Shown: in pieces, positions 19,437 to 28,959 of the stretch
Position numbering within the stretch: the first letter of the stretch is position 1
Layout: each line of letters opens with the position of its first letter
Origin: Marinobacter sp. 1-4A
GTDB taxonomy: Bacteria; Pseudomonadota; Gammaproteobacteria; Pseudomonadales; Oleiphilaceae
Assembly (NCBI RefSeq): GCF_016597725.1
Contig: NZ_VCGY01000001.1
Location: 786,116-850,115, forward strand
DNA: 64,000 nt
Reading direction: 5' to 3'
The notes under the pieces: generated by a model
The model's input: only the letters and a program-made list of their open reading frames with translations
Told to the model about the DNA's origin: nothing
Databases searched by the model: none
Translations under genes and position numbers: made by a program

Positions 19437-20984
19437 TTACTCCTTGTCTTCGGTACTCTCGCTTTTCGAGCTTTCGGCTTTGTGCTCAGGGCGCATCGCC
19501 GGGAACAGAATGACGTCGCGGATCGATGGTGAGTCGGTCAACAGCATGGCCAGGCGGTCAATGCCTATACCCTCTCCTGCAGTCGGCGGCAAACCGTACT
19601 CCAGCGCCATCACGTAATCTTCGTCGTAGAACATGGCCTCGTCGTCACCGGCATCTTTCTCCGCAACCTGCGCCTGAAAACGTTCAGCCTGGTCTTCGGC
19701 ATCGTTAAGCTCGGAAAAGCCGTTGGCAATTTCACGACCACCCACGAAGAACTCGAAGCGCTCCGTCACAAACGGGTTGCTGTCTTTACAACGGGCAAGA
19801 GGCGATACCTCTTTCGGGTATTCGGTTATGAACGTTGGTTGCATCAGGCGATGCTCGGCCGTCGCTTCAAAGATTTCGATTTGAATCTTACCCAAGCCCC
19901 ACCCTTTTTTGACGTGAATGCCCAAGTCTTTGGCTACCTGACGGGCAGAAGCCTCGTCCGCAAGCTGCTCAGCAGTCACATCGGGGCAGTAGCGCAGGAT
20001 GGCGTCTACCACGGTCAAGCGCTCGAAGGGTTTGCCAAAGTCGTATTCGATCGACTCTTCCGTACCATCGGCCAAAATACGGGTATTCACAACCGTGGTA
20101 GACCCCAACACTTGTTCCGCAATCGTGCGCAGCATGTCTTCTGTCAAATCCATCAGGTCGTTGTAATCAGCGTAAGCCTGATAGAACTCCACCATGGTAA
20201 ATTCTGGATTATGACGGGTAGAGAGCCCTTCGTTCCGGAAGTTACGGTTAATCTCAAACACCCGCTCAAAACCGCCCACAACCAAGCGCTTCAGGTACAA
20301 CTCAGGGGCAATGCGCAGGTACATATCAATACCCAGAGCGTTGTGGTGAGTCATAAACGGCCGCGCTGTTGCTCCGCCAGGAATCACTTGAAGCATGGGC
20401 GTTTCCACTTCCATGAAGTCGCGATCAGCAAAAAACTGGCGCATGGCGGTAATGATCTTAGAGCGCGCAAGAAATACCCGGCGGCTGTCTTCGTTAACCA
20501 TCAAGTCAACATAGCGATGGCGATAGCGCGATTCCGTATCCGTCAGGCCTTTGTGCTTCTCCGGCAGCGGGCGCAGCGATTTAGTGAGCAGTACGTACTC
20601 ATCCATGGTCACATACAGGTCGCCCTTTCCGGATTTTGTCAGCATGCCGCGCACGCCCACAATGTCACCCAGATCCCAGTGTTTGGTGTCTTTCTGCACA
20701 TCTTTGGTGGCATAAATTTGCATGCGACCAGTCATGTCCTGAATCACTTTAAATGCTTTACGATCAAGCATCATGCGACCGGCCACGGCAACTTTTATGC
20801 CCATGGACTCCAGCTCTTCCTTGCTCTTATCACCGTATTTCGCCTGCAGTTCGGCGGCGGTGGCATCACGTCGGAAGTCGTTGGGGAAGGCGTTACCGCT
20901 CTCGCGCAGCTCTGCCAGCTTGGCACGGCGCTCAGCAATCAGCCTGTTGTCCTCTTGCGGTGCATTCTTGGTGTGTTCAGTCAT
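19437..20984 (-). CDS. lysS: Lysyl-tRNA synthetase, class II
   Basis: LysS charges tRNA-Lys. The 515-residue protein has an N-terminal OB-fold anticodon-binding domain (about residues 70-160) and a class II catalytic core with motif 2 [19 protein letters not shown] and motif 3 [12 protein letters not shown]. It follows prfB by 52 bases, the prfB-lysS order of enterics. The C terminus carries a short charged Glu/Ser-rich tail beyond motif 3 (about 25 residues) that is probably disordered. Confidence 0.98.
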   Translation of the reverse strand: MTEHTKNAPQEDNRLIAERRAKLAELRESGNAFPNDFRRDATAAELQAKYGDKSKEELESMGIKVAVAGRMMLDRKAFKVIQDMTGRMQIYATKDVQKDTKHWDLGDIVGVRGMLTKSGKGDLYVTMDEYVLLTKSLRPLPEKHKGLTDTESRYRHRYVDLMVNEDSRRVFLARSKIITAMRQFFADRDFMEVETPMLQVIPGGATARPFMTHHNALGIDMYLRIAPELYLKRLVVGGFERVFEINRNFRNEGLSTRHNPEFTMVEFYQAYADYNDLMDLTEDMLRTIAEQVLGSTTVVNTRILADGTEESIEYDFGKPFERLTVVDAILRYCPDVTAEQLADEASARQVAKDLGIHVKKGWGLGKIQIEIFEATAEHRLMQPTFITEYPKEVSPLARCKDSNPFVTERFEFFVGGREIANGFSELNDAEDQAERFQAQVAEKDAGDDEAMFYDEDYVMALEYGLPPTAGEGIGIDRLAMLLTDSPSIRDVILFPAMRPEHKAESSKSESTEDKE

Positions 20985-21036
20985 GTTGGCTCACAAAAAA
21001 TCAAAGGTGCTCGGGTTGGCTTGGCGATGGCGCTGG

Positions 21037-22132
21037 TTACAGCGCCATTTTCAGGCTGGCTTCAATAAACTTGTCGATCTCACCATCCAACACCGCTTGG
21101 GTGTTGCTGGTTTCAACCTTGGTACGCAAATCCTTGATGCGGCCATCATCCAGCACGTAAGACCGAATCTGGCTGCCCCATCCGATATCAGACTTTGCGT
21201 CTTCAGCTTTCTGCTTCTCGGCGTTACGCTCTTGCATCTCACGCTCATAGAGCTTGGCTTTAAGCTGCTTCATGGCCTGATCTTTGTTCTGATGCTGGCT
21301 TCGACCGGCCTGACAGGCAACAACAATACCTGTGGGGTTGTGGGTCAAACGCACTGCGGATTCTGTCCGGTTAACGTGCTGACCACCGGCACCGGAGGCA
21401 CGATAAACATCCACCCGCAGATCTGCCGGGTTGATTTCGATTTCGAAGCTGTCATCCACTTCCGGTGATACAAACACCGAAGAGAAAGATGTATGGCGGC
21501 GGTTGCCGGAGTCGAAAGGCGACTTACGCACCAACCGGTGGACGCCGGTTTCCGTGCGCGACCAGCCGAACGCATACTCACCTTGAATGTGAATAGTGGC
21601 ACTTTTCACGCCTGCTACATCACCTTCCTGAAGTTCTACAATCTCGGTCTTAAAGCCTCGGCTCTCTGCCCAGCGCAGGTACATACGCAGAAGCATATTC
21701 GCCCAATCCTGCGCCTCGGTGCCGCCCGACCCAGCCTGAATTTCAAGATAGGCGTTATTGGGGTCCATCTCGCCGGAAAACATGCGGCGGAATTCGAGCT
21801 TTTCGAGTTCGGCATCAAGTGTGGAAAGATCCGATTCGATTTCGGTTACTGTATCTGCGTCGTCTTCCTCTACAGCCATTTCGAGCAGGCTTTCTGCATC
21901 GGATAGTCCGGTTGTGAGGTTGTCGATGGTGCGGACAATCAGGTCAAGGTCAGAGCGTTCTTTGCCCAATGCCTGCGCACGCTCGGGATCATCCCACACT
22001 GTGGGCATTTCCATTTCTCGTTCTACTTCGACCAGCCGTTCACTGCGCTGATCGTAGTCAAAGATACCCCCTGAGCGTCTCAGTGCGCTCACGAAGCTCT
22101 TTAATCTTCGTCACAATGGGATTAACTTCCAT
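21037..22132 (-). CDS. prfB: Peptide chain release factor 2, with +1 programmed frameshift
   Basis: RF2 ends translation at UGA and UAA. The coding sequence is split: ATG at 22132 opens 24 codons ([20 protein letters not shown] then RGYL) that end at an in-frame TGA (22060-22058), and the rest continues in the +1 frame from GAC at 22059 to 21037, giving 364 residues (E. coli 365). The recoding site is the canonical one: the internal Shine-Dalgarno-like AGGGGG, then TATCTT, then TGAC. Later motifs: the stop-codon tripeptide SPF in [13 protein letters not shown] and the catalytic GGQ in [12 protein letters not shown]. Low RF2 lets the ribosome slip past the UGA, so the gene regulates itself. 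Confidence 0.98.
22058..22072 (-). promoter_or_regulatory. prfB programmed +1 frameshift signal
   Basis: On the minus strand AGG GGG TAT CTT TGA C: the anti-SD-pairing purine run three bases before the slippery CTT, the poor-context TGA stop, and a following C. This is identical to the E. coli prfB shift site. Reading across it joins the LRGYL end of the short frame to the DYDQRSERL start of the long frame. Confidence 0.97.
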
Positions 22133-22458
22133 AAGACCATTACTCAATGTTGGAAAATAATGGCGGGATTCTACCGGAATTCTGGCGGTAAATCAGCCGC
22201 TGCATTTGTGCCAGCACTGGTCAGGAACGGCTTTCCGGGAGACGCTGTGAATACGTCCTTGTAAGCTTGACGAAAACATCCCTGTTTTCGACACTCCCGG
22301 AAAGCCGTTCCTGACCAGCGCCCGATATGTGAAACGAGCCTGCGATACTGTGGACTGTGCCAAGTGCAGACCTGCCCCGTGACCACCCACCAAACAGCAA
22401 GGCCCGCAATAAAACTAACTCAGCTAGTGTCCCGTCAGCGAATTAGCCAGACGGGACA
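22133..22458. other. 326-bp intergenic region between recJ and prfB
   Basis: No supported gene. It contains a 102-base palindromic element (22217-22318), a 39-base palindrome at the end of recJ (22424-22462), and about 80 bases directly ahead of prfB that must hold its promoter. Short frames here on the minus strand run through the palindrome and have no coding character. Confidence 0.8.
22217..22318. repeat. Palindromic element with two internal hairpins (possible multicopy intergenic repeat)
   Basis: A perfect 25-base inverted repeat (22217-22241 and 22294-22318) encloses 52 bases that contain a perfect 8-bp hairpin with a TCCC loop (22271-22290, CGAAAACA/TGTTTTCG) and a small 3-bp hairpin with a CTT-type loop (TAC 22252-22254, GTA 22261-22263). 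Folded, it is a three-way junction. The inner phrases resemble intergenic repeats I recall from Marinobacter, Halomonas and Alcanivorax genomes, but only one copy is in this window. It has no open reading frame and no transposase. Confidence 0.8.
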
Positions 22459-22462
22459 CTAG
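22424..22462 (-). terminator. 13-bp perfect palindrome at the recJ stop, likely terminator
   Basis: Arms 22424-22436 and 22450-22462 (CTAGTGTCCCGTC and its complement) flank a 13-base loop; the recJ stop codon TAG lies inside one arm. On the minus strand a moderately T-rich stretch (TTAGTTTTATT) follows, so it may end recJ transcription. It could equally be a copy of a short palindromic repeat. Confidence 0.6.
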
Positions 22463-24192
22463 GAAAGCGGCTCCAGATAATCCACCAATAGCTGTAGATT
22501 AGTCCGCCCCCGAAATGTGTTGGCATCAGGCTTATAAACCACACGAGCCCCAGTGCGCGTATAATCAGGAACTTCCGGCCCGGTATTGAATGCAATGCCA
22601 TCAATAATGCCGCTGCCATCCACAGGCTGCAAAACCAGCTTCAAGTGGTTTTCGCCCACAATACGCTGGCTGACCACCCGAAACTCGCCATCGAACAAAG
22701 GCTCCGGGAAGTGCTGCCCCCAAGGACCCGCACGCTTGAGCAGCGCTGCCGTTTCCAGCGACAGTTCATCCGAACTTAGCGGGCCATCGGTGGTGATCGC
22801 TGCCTCAAGGTCTGCGGCGGTGAGAGTATCCCGCACAGCCTGATCGAAAGCATCGGAGAATGTATCGAGGTCGCGCCGGGCTAAGGTCATACCAGCCGCC
22901 ATCGCGTGGCCACCGTATTTATGCATCACACCGGGATACCGTGAGTCCACAACCGCCAGCACATCGCGGATATGGAGGCCCGGAATGGATCGGGCTGAGC
23001 CTTTTATATCCACACCGTTTTCATCCGGCGCAAACGCGATGGTGGGTCTATGGGTCTGTTCGCGGATTCTGGCCGCAAGAATACCAATGACCCCTTGGTG
23101 CCACTCCTGATCAAACAGCGCCAGCCCCCAAGGTAGCCCTTCCAGATCCAAAGACATGGAAGCGAGTAGGTCCTGCGCCTGGGTTTTCATGTCTTTTTCG
23201 ATGGTGCGCCTTTCCCGGTTGAAGGTATCCAGTTCACGGGCAAGTCGGCGGGCTTCGTCCGGGTTGTCTGCCAACAGGCAGGCTATGCCAACACTCATAT
23301 CGTCGAGTCGGCCGGCTGCGTTGAGCCTTGGGCCAATTACAAATCCGAGATCGGTTGAGCTTATGTTCCCATGCTCTCGGCCAGCCACTTCAAGCAGTGC
23401 AAGGATGCCCGGGCGGGCTTCGCCTTGGCGGATTCGGCGCAAGCCCTGTTCGACAAAAATGCGATTATTGTGATCCAGCGGAACTACGTCAGCGACTGTA
23501 CCCAGCGCAACCAGATCCAACAGACTACCCAAGTTGGGCTCCGGTTGTGGCAAGAGGCCAGCTTCCCTTAGTTTTTTGCGCAGGGCAGTGAGCACGTAGA
23601 ACATAACACCCACGCCCGCAGCATGTTTACTCAGGAAGGCACAACCCGGTTGATTGGGATTTACAATGGCATCGGCATCCGGGAGCGTTTCACCAGCAAG
23701 GTGGTGATCCGTAACCACCACTTTGATGCCCAGTTCCTTCGCTGCACGTACACCCTCGATGGCTGAGATTCCGTTATCCACCGTCACCAGGAGATCTGGC
23801 AGTTCACCGTCTTCGAGGAGTCGCTCAATAATCCCCGGAGTCAGTCCATAACCATCCGAAAAGCGGCTGGGTACACGAAAATCAATGCGCTGCAATCCGA
23901 GCATGGAGAGCCCAAGCATGGCGACTGCTGTGCTGGTAGCGCCATCAGCATCAAAATCACCGAGTACAAGTACCCGCTGGTTTTGGACAATGGCATCTGT
24001 CAGGAGTTCAACCGCGCGGTCGATGCCCCGCAACTCGAAAGGCGAAGCCAGGTGTTTGAGGGTGTAACTCAATTGGCTATCGGAGGTAACACCGCGAGCG
24101 GCATAGAGGCGGCGGAGCAAAGGGGGTAGATCTTGCCCCCAACCCGGATAGCTCTCCGGGCGGGGACGACGCAGGATCTTTTTGGGTGTCAT
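22459..24192 (-). CDS. recJ: Single-stranded-DNA exonuclease RecJ
   Basis: RecJ degrades single-stranded DNA 5' to 3' in recombination and mismatch repair. The 577-residue protein has the DHH-family metal motifs VLGDFDADGATSTAVAML and VVTDHHLAG, and the DHHA1 motif KYGGHAMAAGMTL near residue 425, followed by an OB-like C-terminal domain (about 470-570). Length equals the E. coli protein. It lies six bases after thrC, so hom-thrC-recJ may be transcribed together. Confidence 0.97.
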   Translation of the reverse strand: MTPKKILRRPRPESYPGWGQDLPPLLRRLYAARGVTSDSQLSYTLKHLASPFELRGIDRAVELLTDAIVQNQRVLVLGDFDADGATSTAVAMLGLSMLGLQRIDFRVPSRFSDGYGLTPGIIERLLEDGELPDLLVTVDNGISAIEGVRAAKELGIKVVVTDHHLAGETLPDADAIVNPNQPGCAFLSKHAAGVGVMFYVLTALRKKLREAGLLPQPEPNLGSLLDLVALGTVADVVPLDHNNRIFVEQGLRRIRQGEARPGILALLEVAGREHGNISSTDLGFVIGPRLNAAGRLDDMSVGIACLLADNPDEARRLARELDTFNRERRTIEKDMKTQAQDLLASMSLDLEGLPWGLALFDQEWHQGVIGILAARIREQTHRPTIAFAPDENGVDIKGSARSIPGLHIRDVLAVVDSRYPGVMHKYGGHAMAAGMTLARRDLDTFSDAFDQAVRDTLTAADLEAAITTDGPLSSDELSLETAALLKRAGPWGQHFPEPLFDGEFRVVSQRIVGENHLKLVLQPVDGSGIIDGIAFNTGPEVPDYTRTGARVVYKPDANTFRGRTNLQLLVDYLEPLS

Positions 24193-24198
24193 ACAGGA

Positions 24199-25599
24199 TT
24201 ATGCATTCTTCCAGTGCTTTGCGATAAATGCCTGAACCCCTGCTCTATCGTTGTCGAGCACGGTGTATCGCTCCTCCCGCTCGAACAGATCTGCCATGTG
24301 AGCCGGAAGTGCCGGTTTAACCGTCAGTCCGGATTCAACGATGGCATCAGGGAACTTGGCAGGATGAGCGGTGCCAAGGGTGATCATCGGAATTTGATCA
24401 TCACGGCGACAAGCCCGAGCAGCGTGCACGCCAATGGCGGTGTGGGGGTCTAGCAGGTATTCGTTCTGCTGATAGACTTCACGGATGGTGTCACACGTCG
24501 CCTTATCATCAACGGCAGCGCTGTCAAACAGCTTACGCGCCTTCTTCCAGCGGTAATCTTCAATACTAACAGGGCCTTTGGCCGCGTTTTCGAGCAGTTC
24601 TTTAACTGCAAGCCCATCACGGCCGTGAAGATCGAACAGCAAACGCTCAAAGTTGCTGGACACCATAATGTCCATACTCGGCGAAAGGGTGTGCTCAAGT
24701 TTATGTTGCTCGTATTTGTTGCCACTCATGAAGCGATGGAGAATATCGTTTTTGTTGGTGGCGATGACCAACTGCGATATGGGAAGCCCCATCTTCTTTG
24801 CCAGATAGCCGGCAAAGATATCTCCAAAATTACCGGTAGGCACAGAAAATGCCATGCTGCGATCCGGGCCACCGAGAGCGAGTGAAGCATGGAAGTAGTA
24901 AACAATCTGAGCCATGATCCGGGCCCAGTTAATGGAGTTCACTGCTGCCAGTTTGGCTTTACCACCCAGAAACGACTGGTCGCCAAAGCTCTCTTTAACC
25001 ATGCGCTGGCAGTCATCAAAATTGCCTTTAATGGCAATATTGTGGATGTTGTCACCTTGCACCGTGGTCATCTGGCGACGCTGTACTTCAGATACACGCT
25101 CGTAAGGGTGCAGGATGAAGATATCCACGTGCTCACAGCGGCGACAGCCCTCAATAGCCGCAGACCCGGTATCCCCGGAAGTCGCGCCCATAATTACTGC
25201 GTGCTCCTGACGCTTTTCAAGCACATGATCCAGCAAGCGGCCGAGCAACTGAAGGGCAAAATCCTTGAATGCCAATGTTGGCCCGCGGAATAGCTCCATC
25301 ACCCATTCGTTAGCATCAAGCTGCACCAACGGAGCAACCGCTTTATGGGCAAAGACACTGTAGGTGTCATCAAGCATCTGCCGGAAATCAGCCTCTGGAA
25401 TGGCCTCCTCCACAAACGGATACATAATATTGAACGCAAGCTCCGTGTATGGAAGCCCACGCCAGCTGCGGATCTCTTCCAAACTGAAGTGCGGGAGTGA
25501 TTCCGGCACATAAAGGCCGCCGTCGGGGGCTAACCCTGTGAGCAAAACGTCTTCAAAGCCCAGTGCGGGTGCTTCTCCCCGCGTACTGATGTATCTCAC
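24199..25599 (-). CDS. thrC: Threonine synthase
   Basis: ThrC converts O-phosphohomoserine to threonine with PLP. The 466-residue protein begins MRYISTRGEAPALGFEDVLL, the usual N terminus, here from a GTG codon with CAGGT eight bases upstream. The PLP-binding Lys is in PTLAFKDFALQLLG (about residue 110); the phosphate loop includes SVPTGNFGDIFAGY. It follows hom by 26 bases; together they make the homoserine-to-threonine branch without thrB in the window. Confidence 0.97.
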   Translation of the reverse strand: MRYISTRGEAPALGFEDVLLTGLAPDGGLYVPESLPHFSLEEIRSWRGLPYTELAFNIMYPFVEEAIPEADFRQMLDDTYSVFAHKAVAPLVQLDANEWVMELFRGPTLAFKDFALQLLGRLLDHVLEKRQEHAVIMGATSGDTGSAAIEGCRRCEHVDIFILHPYERVSEVQRRQMTTVQGDNIHNIAIKGNFDDCQRMVKESFGDQSFLGGKAKLAAVNSINWARIMAQIVYYFHASLALGGPDRSMAFSVPTGNFGDIFAGYLAKKMGLPISQLVIATNKNDILHRFMSGNKYEQHKLEHTLSPSMDIMVSSNFERLLFDLHGRDGLAVKELLENAAKGPVSIEDYRWKKARKLFDSAAVDDKATCDTIREVYQQNEYLLDPHTAIGVHAARACRRDDQIPMITLGTAHPAKFPDAIVESGLTVKPALPAHMADLFEREERYTVLDNDRAGVQAFIAKHWKNA

Positions 25600-25625
25600 G
25601 TGAGTACCTGCTGGTTATGGTTTTC

Positions 25626-26927
25626 TCAGTTAAAGTTTTCGGCGCGAATACGTACAACCGGGCCGTCTGTATCAGAGAGGGACTCCAGCTCTTCAATAGC
25701 GCGGTTGATCTGCCGCTCCTGCACAGTGTGAGTGAGGATAATGACCGGAATACGACCATCTTTCATTTCCGACTCTTTCTGCATGATCGACTCGATATTG
25801 ATGCCGTGCTCACTCAGAATGGATGCTATCTTAGCCAGCACACCAGGGCGGTCCAAAGCGGTTATGCGCAGATAGTAGGCAGACTGGATATCTTCCATGG
25901 AAAGTACATCCAGATTTTCCAGAGCATCCGGGGTAAATCCGAGGTAAGGCACTCTCAACGTGCTTCCACTGGCCACGATGCGCGCAACATCGACAACATC
26001 TGCAATGACTGCAGAAGCCGTTGCTTCATCACCCGCACCAGGGCCGTAATACATGGTCTGGCCGACCGCGTCACCATCTACAAGAACAGCGTTCAGAACG
26101 CCATCAACCTGAGCAATCAGGTGGCTTTGAGGAACCAGAGTGGGATGCACACGCAGCTCGATACCGTCATCCCGACGGCGCGCAATACCCAGATGCTTGA
26201 TGCGATAGCCAAGTTGCTCCGCGTGGGCAATGTCGTAAGGTGTGATTGACGAAATCCCTTCGGTAAAGGCTTTTTCAAACTGCAGAGGAACGCCAAAACC
26301 TGCCGAAGCGAGAATGGTCAGCTTATGGGCTGCATCGATACCCTCAACGTCAAAAGTCGGGTCTGCTTCCGCGTAACCGAGATCCTGAGCTTCTTTAAGC
26401 ACCTCAGCAAACGCACGGCCGGCCCGCATTTCGGTAAGAATATAGTTACCCGTGCCGTTGATAATGCCAGCAATCCAATCAATACGATTACCCGCCAAGC
26501 CTTCACGAATAGCCTTCATTACAGGAATGCCGCCTGCAACACCCGCTTCATAGGCAACCACAACGCCAGCCTTTTCTGCAGCGGCAAATATCTCGTTACC
26601 ATGAACGGCAATCAACGCCTTGTTGGCAGTGACCACGTGTTTACCATTGCCGATGGCTGCTAGCACTAGCTCACGTGCGGTTTCATAACCACCGATCAGC
26701 TCTACCACAACGTCGACCGCGGGGTCGTTCACCACATCGAAGATCTCGGTGCTGAAGGCCACATCGCCAAGATCTAAATCGTCACGGTTACGCCGGCTAG
26801 CTACCCGGGTAATTCGGATATTACAGCCCGAACGGCCCGCAATAAGTGCGGCATTACGAGTCAATACATTGAATGTACCGCCGCCAACGGTTCCCAGTCC
26901 GCAGATTCCGACATTGACGTCTTTCAA
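25626..26927 (-). CDS. hom: Homoserine dehydrogenase
   Basis: Hom reduces aspartate semialdehyde to homoserine, the branch point to threonine and methionine. I use the TTG at 26927: AGAGGTGA lies just before it and the protein then starts MKDVNVGICGLGTVGGGTFN, as in Pseudomonas (433 residues). The longer frame adds 27 residues of poor quality. It has an N-terminal Rossmann motif (GLGTVGGGT), the catalytic core, and a C-terminal ACT domain (ITALDRPGVLAKIASIL, about residues 350-425), suggesting threonine feedback. No aspartokinase is fused. Confidence 0.96.
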   Translation of the reverse strand: MKDVNVGICGLGTVGGGTFNVLTRNAALIAGRSGCNIRITRVASRRNRDDLDLGDVAFSTEIFDVVNDPAVDVVVELIGGYETARELVLAAIGNGKHVVTANKALIAVHGNEIFAAAEKAGVVVAYEAGVAGGIPVMKAIREGLAGNRIDWIAGIINGTGNYILTEMRAGRAFAEVLKEAQDLGYAEADPTFDVEGIDAAHKLTILASAGFGVPLQFEKAFTEGISSITPYDIAHAEQLGYRIKHLGIARRRDDGIELRVHPTLVPQSHLIAQVDGVLNAVLVDGDAVGQTMYYGPGAGDEATASAVIADVVDVARIVASGSTLRVPYLGFTPDALENLDVLSMEDIQSAYYLRITALDRPGVLAKIASILSEHGINIESIMQKESEMKDGRIPVIILTHTVQERQINRAIEELESLSDTDGPVVRIRAENFN

Positions 26928-27077
26928 GCTCTCACCTCTGATCCCGAAGGGGTCCTGATGTATTGTAATAGCGCAGCAAAGTGCAATTGCGGCGCTGAAA
27001 GGCCGCATAGTATACCGATTCAGGGCTTGATGAATAAGCCCCGAACCAAAAGCAAGTCACAGAAGTTCGTAACCGTT

Positions 27078-27809
27078 TTAAAGCAGGCCAAGCCCGTCGG
27101 CAAGACTCTTGGCTGGTACATAGCCCCGCACAATGTTGCCGTCCTCCAGCACAATTGCAGGCGTGCCCGTAACACCAACCCGCTGGCCAAGCTTAAACTG
27201 CTCCAACACAGGGTTTTCGCACTCGGCCGCAGGCACTGCTTTACCGGCTTTTGCTGCGCTCATCGCAGCTTGCTGGTCCTCCGCGCACCAAACGGATTCG
27301 TATTTCACAAACGATGGTTGGCCAGGGCCGGAGCGCGGATAGGCATAGTAATTCACTGTGATACCGTACTCATTGAGTTGCGGCACCTCATCATGGAGTT
27401 TGCGGCAATAGGGGCAGTCAATATCGGTAAATACATCGATCACGGCTTTTTCATTGCTTGCCTTGAATGTGATAAGCCCATCCTTGCCATAACTTTCCAT
27501 GGTCTTCTGGCGCTGTCCGGCTCTGGCCTCTTCTGTCACGTTGGCGATGCCCTTGTCAGTAATCTTGAGCAAATCGCCGGTAAGCAGATACTGCCCGTCA
27601 GACGTGGTATAGATGGTTTCACCGTTAGCGCTTTGAACTTCATAAAGCCCTTTAGCTTCGGACTCTTGCACCGACAGAATTTTCAACCCCGGCACGGCAC
27701 TGGAGAGCCTGTCGCTGATGCCATCTTCAACATCACCTGCAATACCGTAGGGCGAGCCCAGAACTCCAACTGTCATCACAACCGTCACAAAAAACCGTTT
27801 TACATTCAT
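27078..27809 (-). CDS. dsbC: Thiol:disulfide interchange protein DsbC
   Basis: DsbC is the periplasmic dimeric disulfide isomerase kept reduced by DsbD. From the Met at 27809 (AGGTG upstream) the 243-residue protein has a signal peptide ending near SPYGIAGD, an N-terminal dimerisation domain, and a thioredoxin-fold domain with the active site DCPYCRKLH and the cis-Pro loop GVTGTPAIVLEDG. The frame to 27860 would add 17 residues before the signal peptide. It lies between xerD and hom, an order also seen in Pseudomonas. Confidence 0.95.
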   Translation of the reverse strand: MNVKRFFVTVVMTVGVLGSPYGIAGDVEDGISDRLSSAVPGLKILSVQESEAKGLYEVQSANGETIYTTSDGQYLLTGDLLKITDKGIANVTEEARAGQRQKTMESYGKDGLITFKASNEKAVIDVFTDIDCPYCRKLHDEVPQLNEYGITVNYYAYPRSGPGQPSFVKYESVWCAEDQQAAMSAAKAGKAVPAAECENPVLEQFKLGQRVGVTGTPAIVLEDGNIVRGYVPAKSLADGLGLL

Positions 27810-27944
27810 TCTGGCAAACACACCTATTCCGTCGAATATTAAAAGGACTTGCGGGAACACCCACGCCAGCCACGAAACCTAGAACTCTGCGACACCTGCG
27901 TGGAACAAAAGTTCAAAACCCTACCTTACCGAAAAATCACAAGC

Positions 27945-28847
27945 TCAACCACGGGGATGGTGAGCCTGATGCAGCGACTGCAAGCGCTGGCGTGCAACGT
28001 GGGTGTATATCTGGGTGGTAGAAAGATCAGAGTGACCTAGCAACATTTGAACCACACGCAGGTCAGCGCCATGGTTTAGCAAATGGGTTGCAAAAGCATG
28101 CCTGAGCGTATGGGGTGATAAATGCTTGCGAATACCAGTGCGCACGGCGTATTGGCGAACACGATGCCAAAAGGTTTGCCGCGTCATGGCTGCCGCCCGG
28201 TTACCGGGAAACAGCGCATCGCAGGCACGGCCCTTGAGTAGCTCCGGGCGCCCCTCTTTCATATATCGCAAAAGCCAGTCTACCGCCTCTTCCCCCAAAG
28301 GGACCAACCGCTCTTTGTCGCCCTTGCCCGTCACACGTATAACCCCTTGGCGCAGGTTAACCTGATCAACACGCAGCTCGGTGAGTTCAGACACACGAAG
28401 ACCGCACCCATAGAGTATTTCCAACATAGCTTTGTCGCGCTGCTCAATGGGCAATCCGGGATCCGGCTCAGCCAGCAGCGCGTCCACTTCCTGCTCAGTC
28501 AGTGAGTCGGGTAGTCGGCGTGGTAAGCGGGGGCTGTCGATACGCAATGTGGGATCTTCAGCTATCAGGCGTTCGCGAAGAAGAAACCGATAGAAGCGCC
28601 GAATACCCGAAAGCCGACGGGCTGCAGTAGATGTTTTAAGGCCTTGGGCAAGACCGCTGGCCATCCAGTCCAGTAGATCCGTTCGTCGCACCTGCGCCAA
28701 CAAGGGCTTACCGGGGCGACCCTCCAACCAGGCCGACAACCGCTGCAGATCACTGCGATACGCCTGACGGGTCTTTTCACCCAGACCATCCTCAAGCCAA
28801 ACCGCATCGACGAACCGGACTACTACTGCTTCATCTTCGGGCCTCAT
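27945..28847 (-). CDS. xerD: Site-specific tyrosine recombinase XerD
   Basis: XerD with XerC resolves chromosome dimers at dif under FtsK control. From the Met at 28847 the protein has 300 residues: an N-terminal SAM-like core-binding domain (about 1-95) and a catalytic domain with the first Arg in YGCGLRVSELTELR, HTLRHAFATHLL (His and second Arg), GHSDLSTTQIYTHV (last His and the nucleophile Tyr). A longer start at 28871 adds eight residues. The xerD-dsbC-hom order supports XerD rather than XerC or an integrase. No attachment site or phage genes are nearby. Confidence 0.95.
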   Translation of the reverse strand: MRPEDEAVVVRFVDAVWLEDGLGEKTRQAYRSDLQRLSAWLEGRPGKPLLAQVRRTDLLDWMASGLAQGLKTSTAARRLSGIRRFYRFLLRERLIAEDPTLRIDSPRLPRRLPDSLTEQEVDALLAEPDPGLPIEQRDKAMLEILYGCGLRVSELTELRVDQVNLRQGVIRVTGKGDKERLVPLGEEAVDWLLRYMKEGRPELLKGRACDALFPGNRAAAMTRQTFWHRVRQYAVRTGIRKHLSPHTLRHAFATHLLNHGADLRVVQMLLGHSDLSTTQIYTHVARQRLQSLHQAHHPRG

Positions 28848-28902
28848 AGACTCGCTCTCTGACAACCTCATTCACAATACTGCATTCTGGCTCGCCAGAA
28901 TC

Positions 28903-28932
28903 GAAAAAGGCAGCCCTAAGGCTGCCTTTTTC
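28903..28932 (-). terminator. Rho-independent terminator after rplS
   Basis: A 13-bp perfect stem (28903-28915 and 28920-28932) with loop CTAA; A and T runs form the stem ends on both strands, so it can stop transcripts in both directions. It closes the rpsP-rimM-trmD-rplS operon, 28 bases after rplS. Confidence 0.93.
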
Positions 28933-28959
28933 ACTGCAAGGTTGCTCAGCGGAAGCTGA

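Noticed and set aside
19839..21068. 409-codon open frame on the plus strand across lysS
   Set aside because: It is antisense to the fully conserved lysS and its product is His/Gln-rich with no family features; the openness comes from the codon bias of lysS.
27023..27041. GGGCTT/AAGCCC hairpin between dsbC and hom as a terminator
   Set aside because: Six-base stem, no T tract on either strand; too weak to claim.
26958..27842. 294-codon plus-strand frame opposite dsbC
   Set aside because: It lies antisense to a clear dsbC with signal peptide and CPYC site, and no ribosome site or domain supports it.
27945..28847. Tyrosine recombinase as a sign of an integrated element
   Set aside because: Gene order xerD-dsbC-hom, length and motifs are those of the chromosomal XerD; no tRNA, attachment site or phage genes are present.
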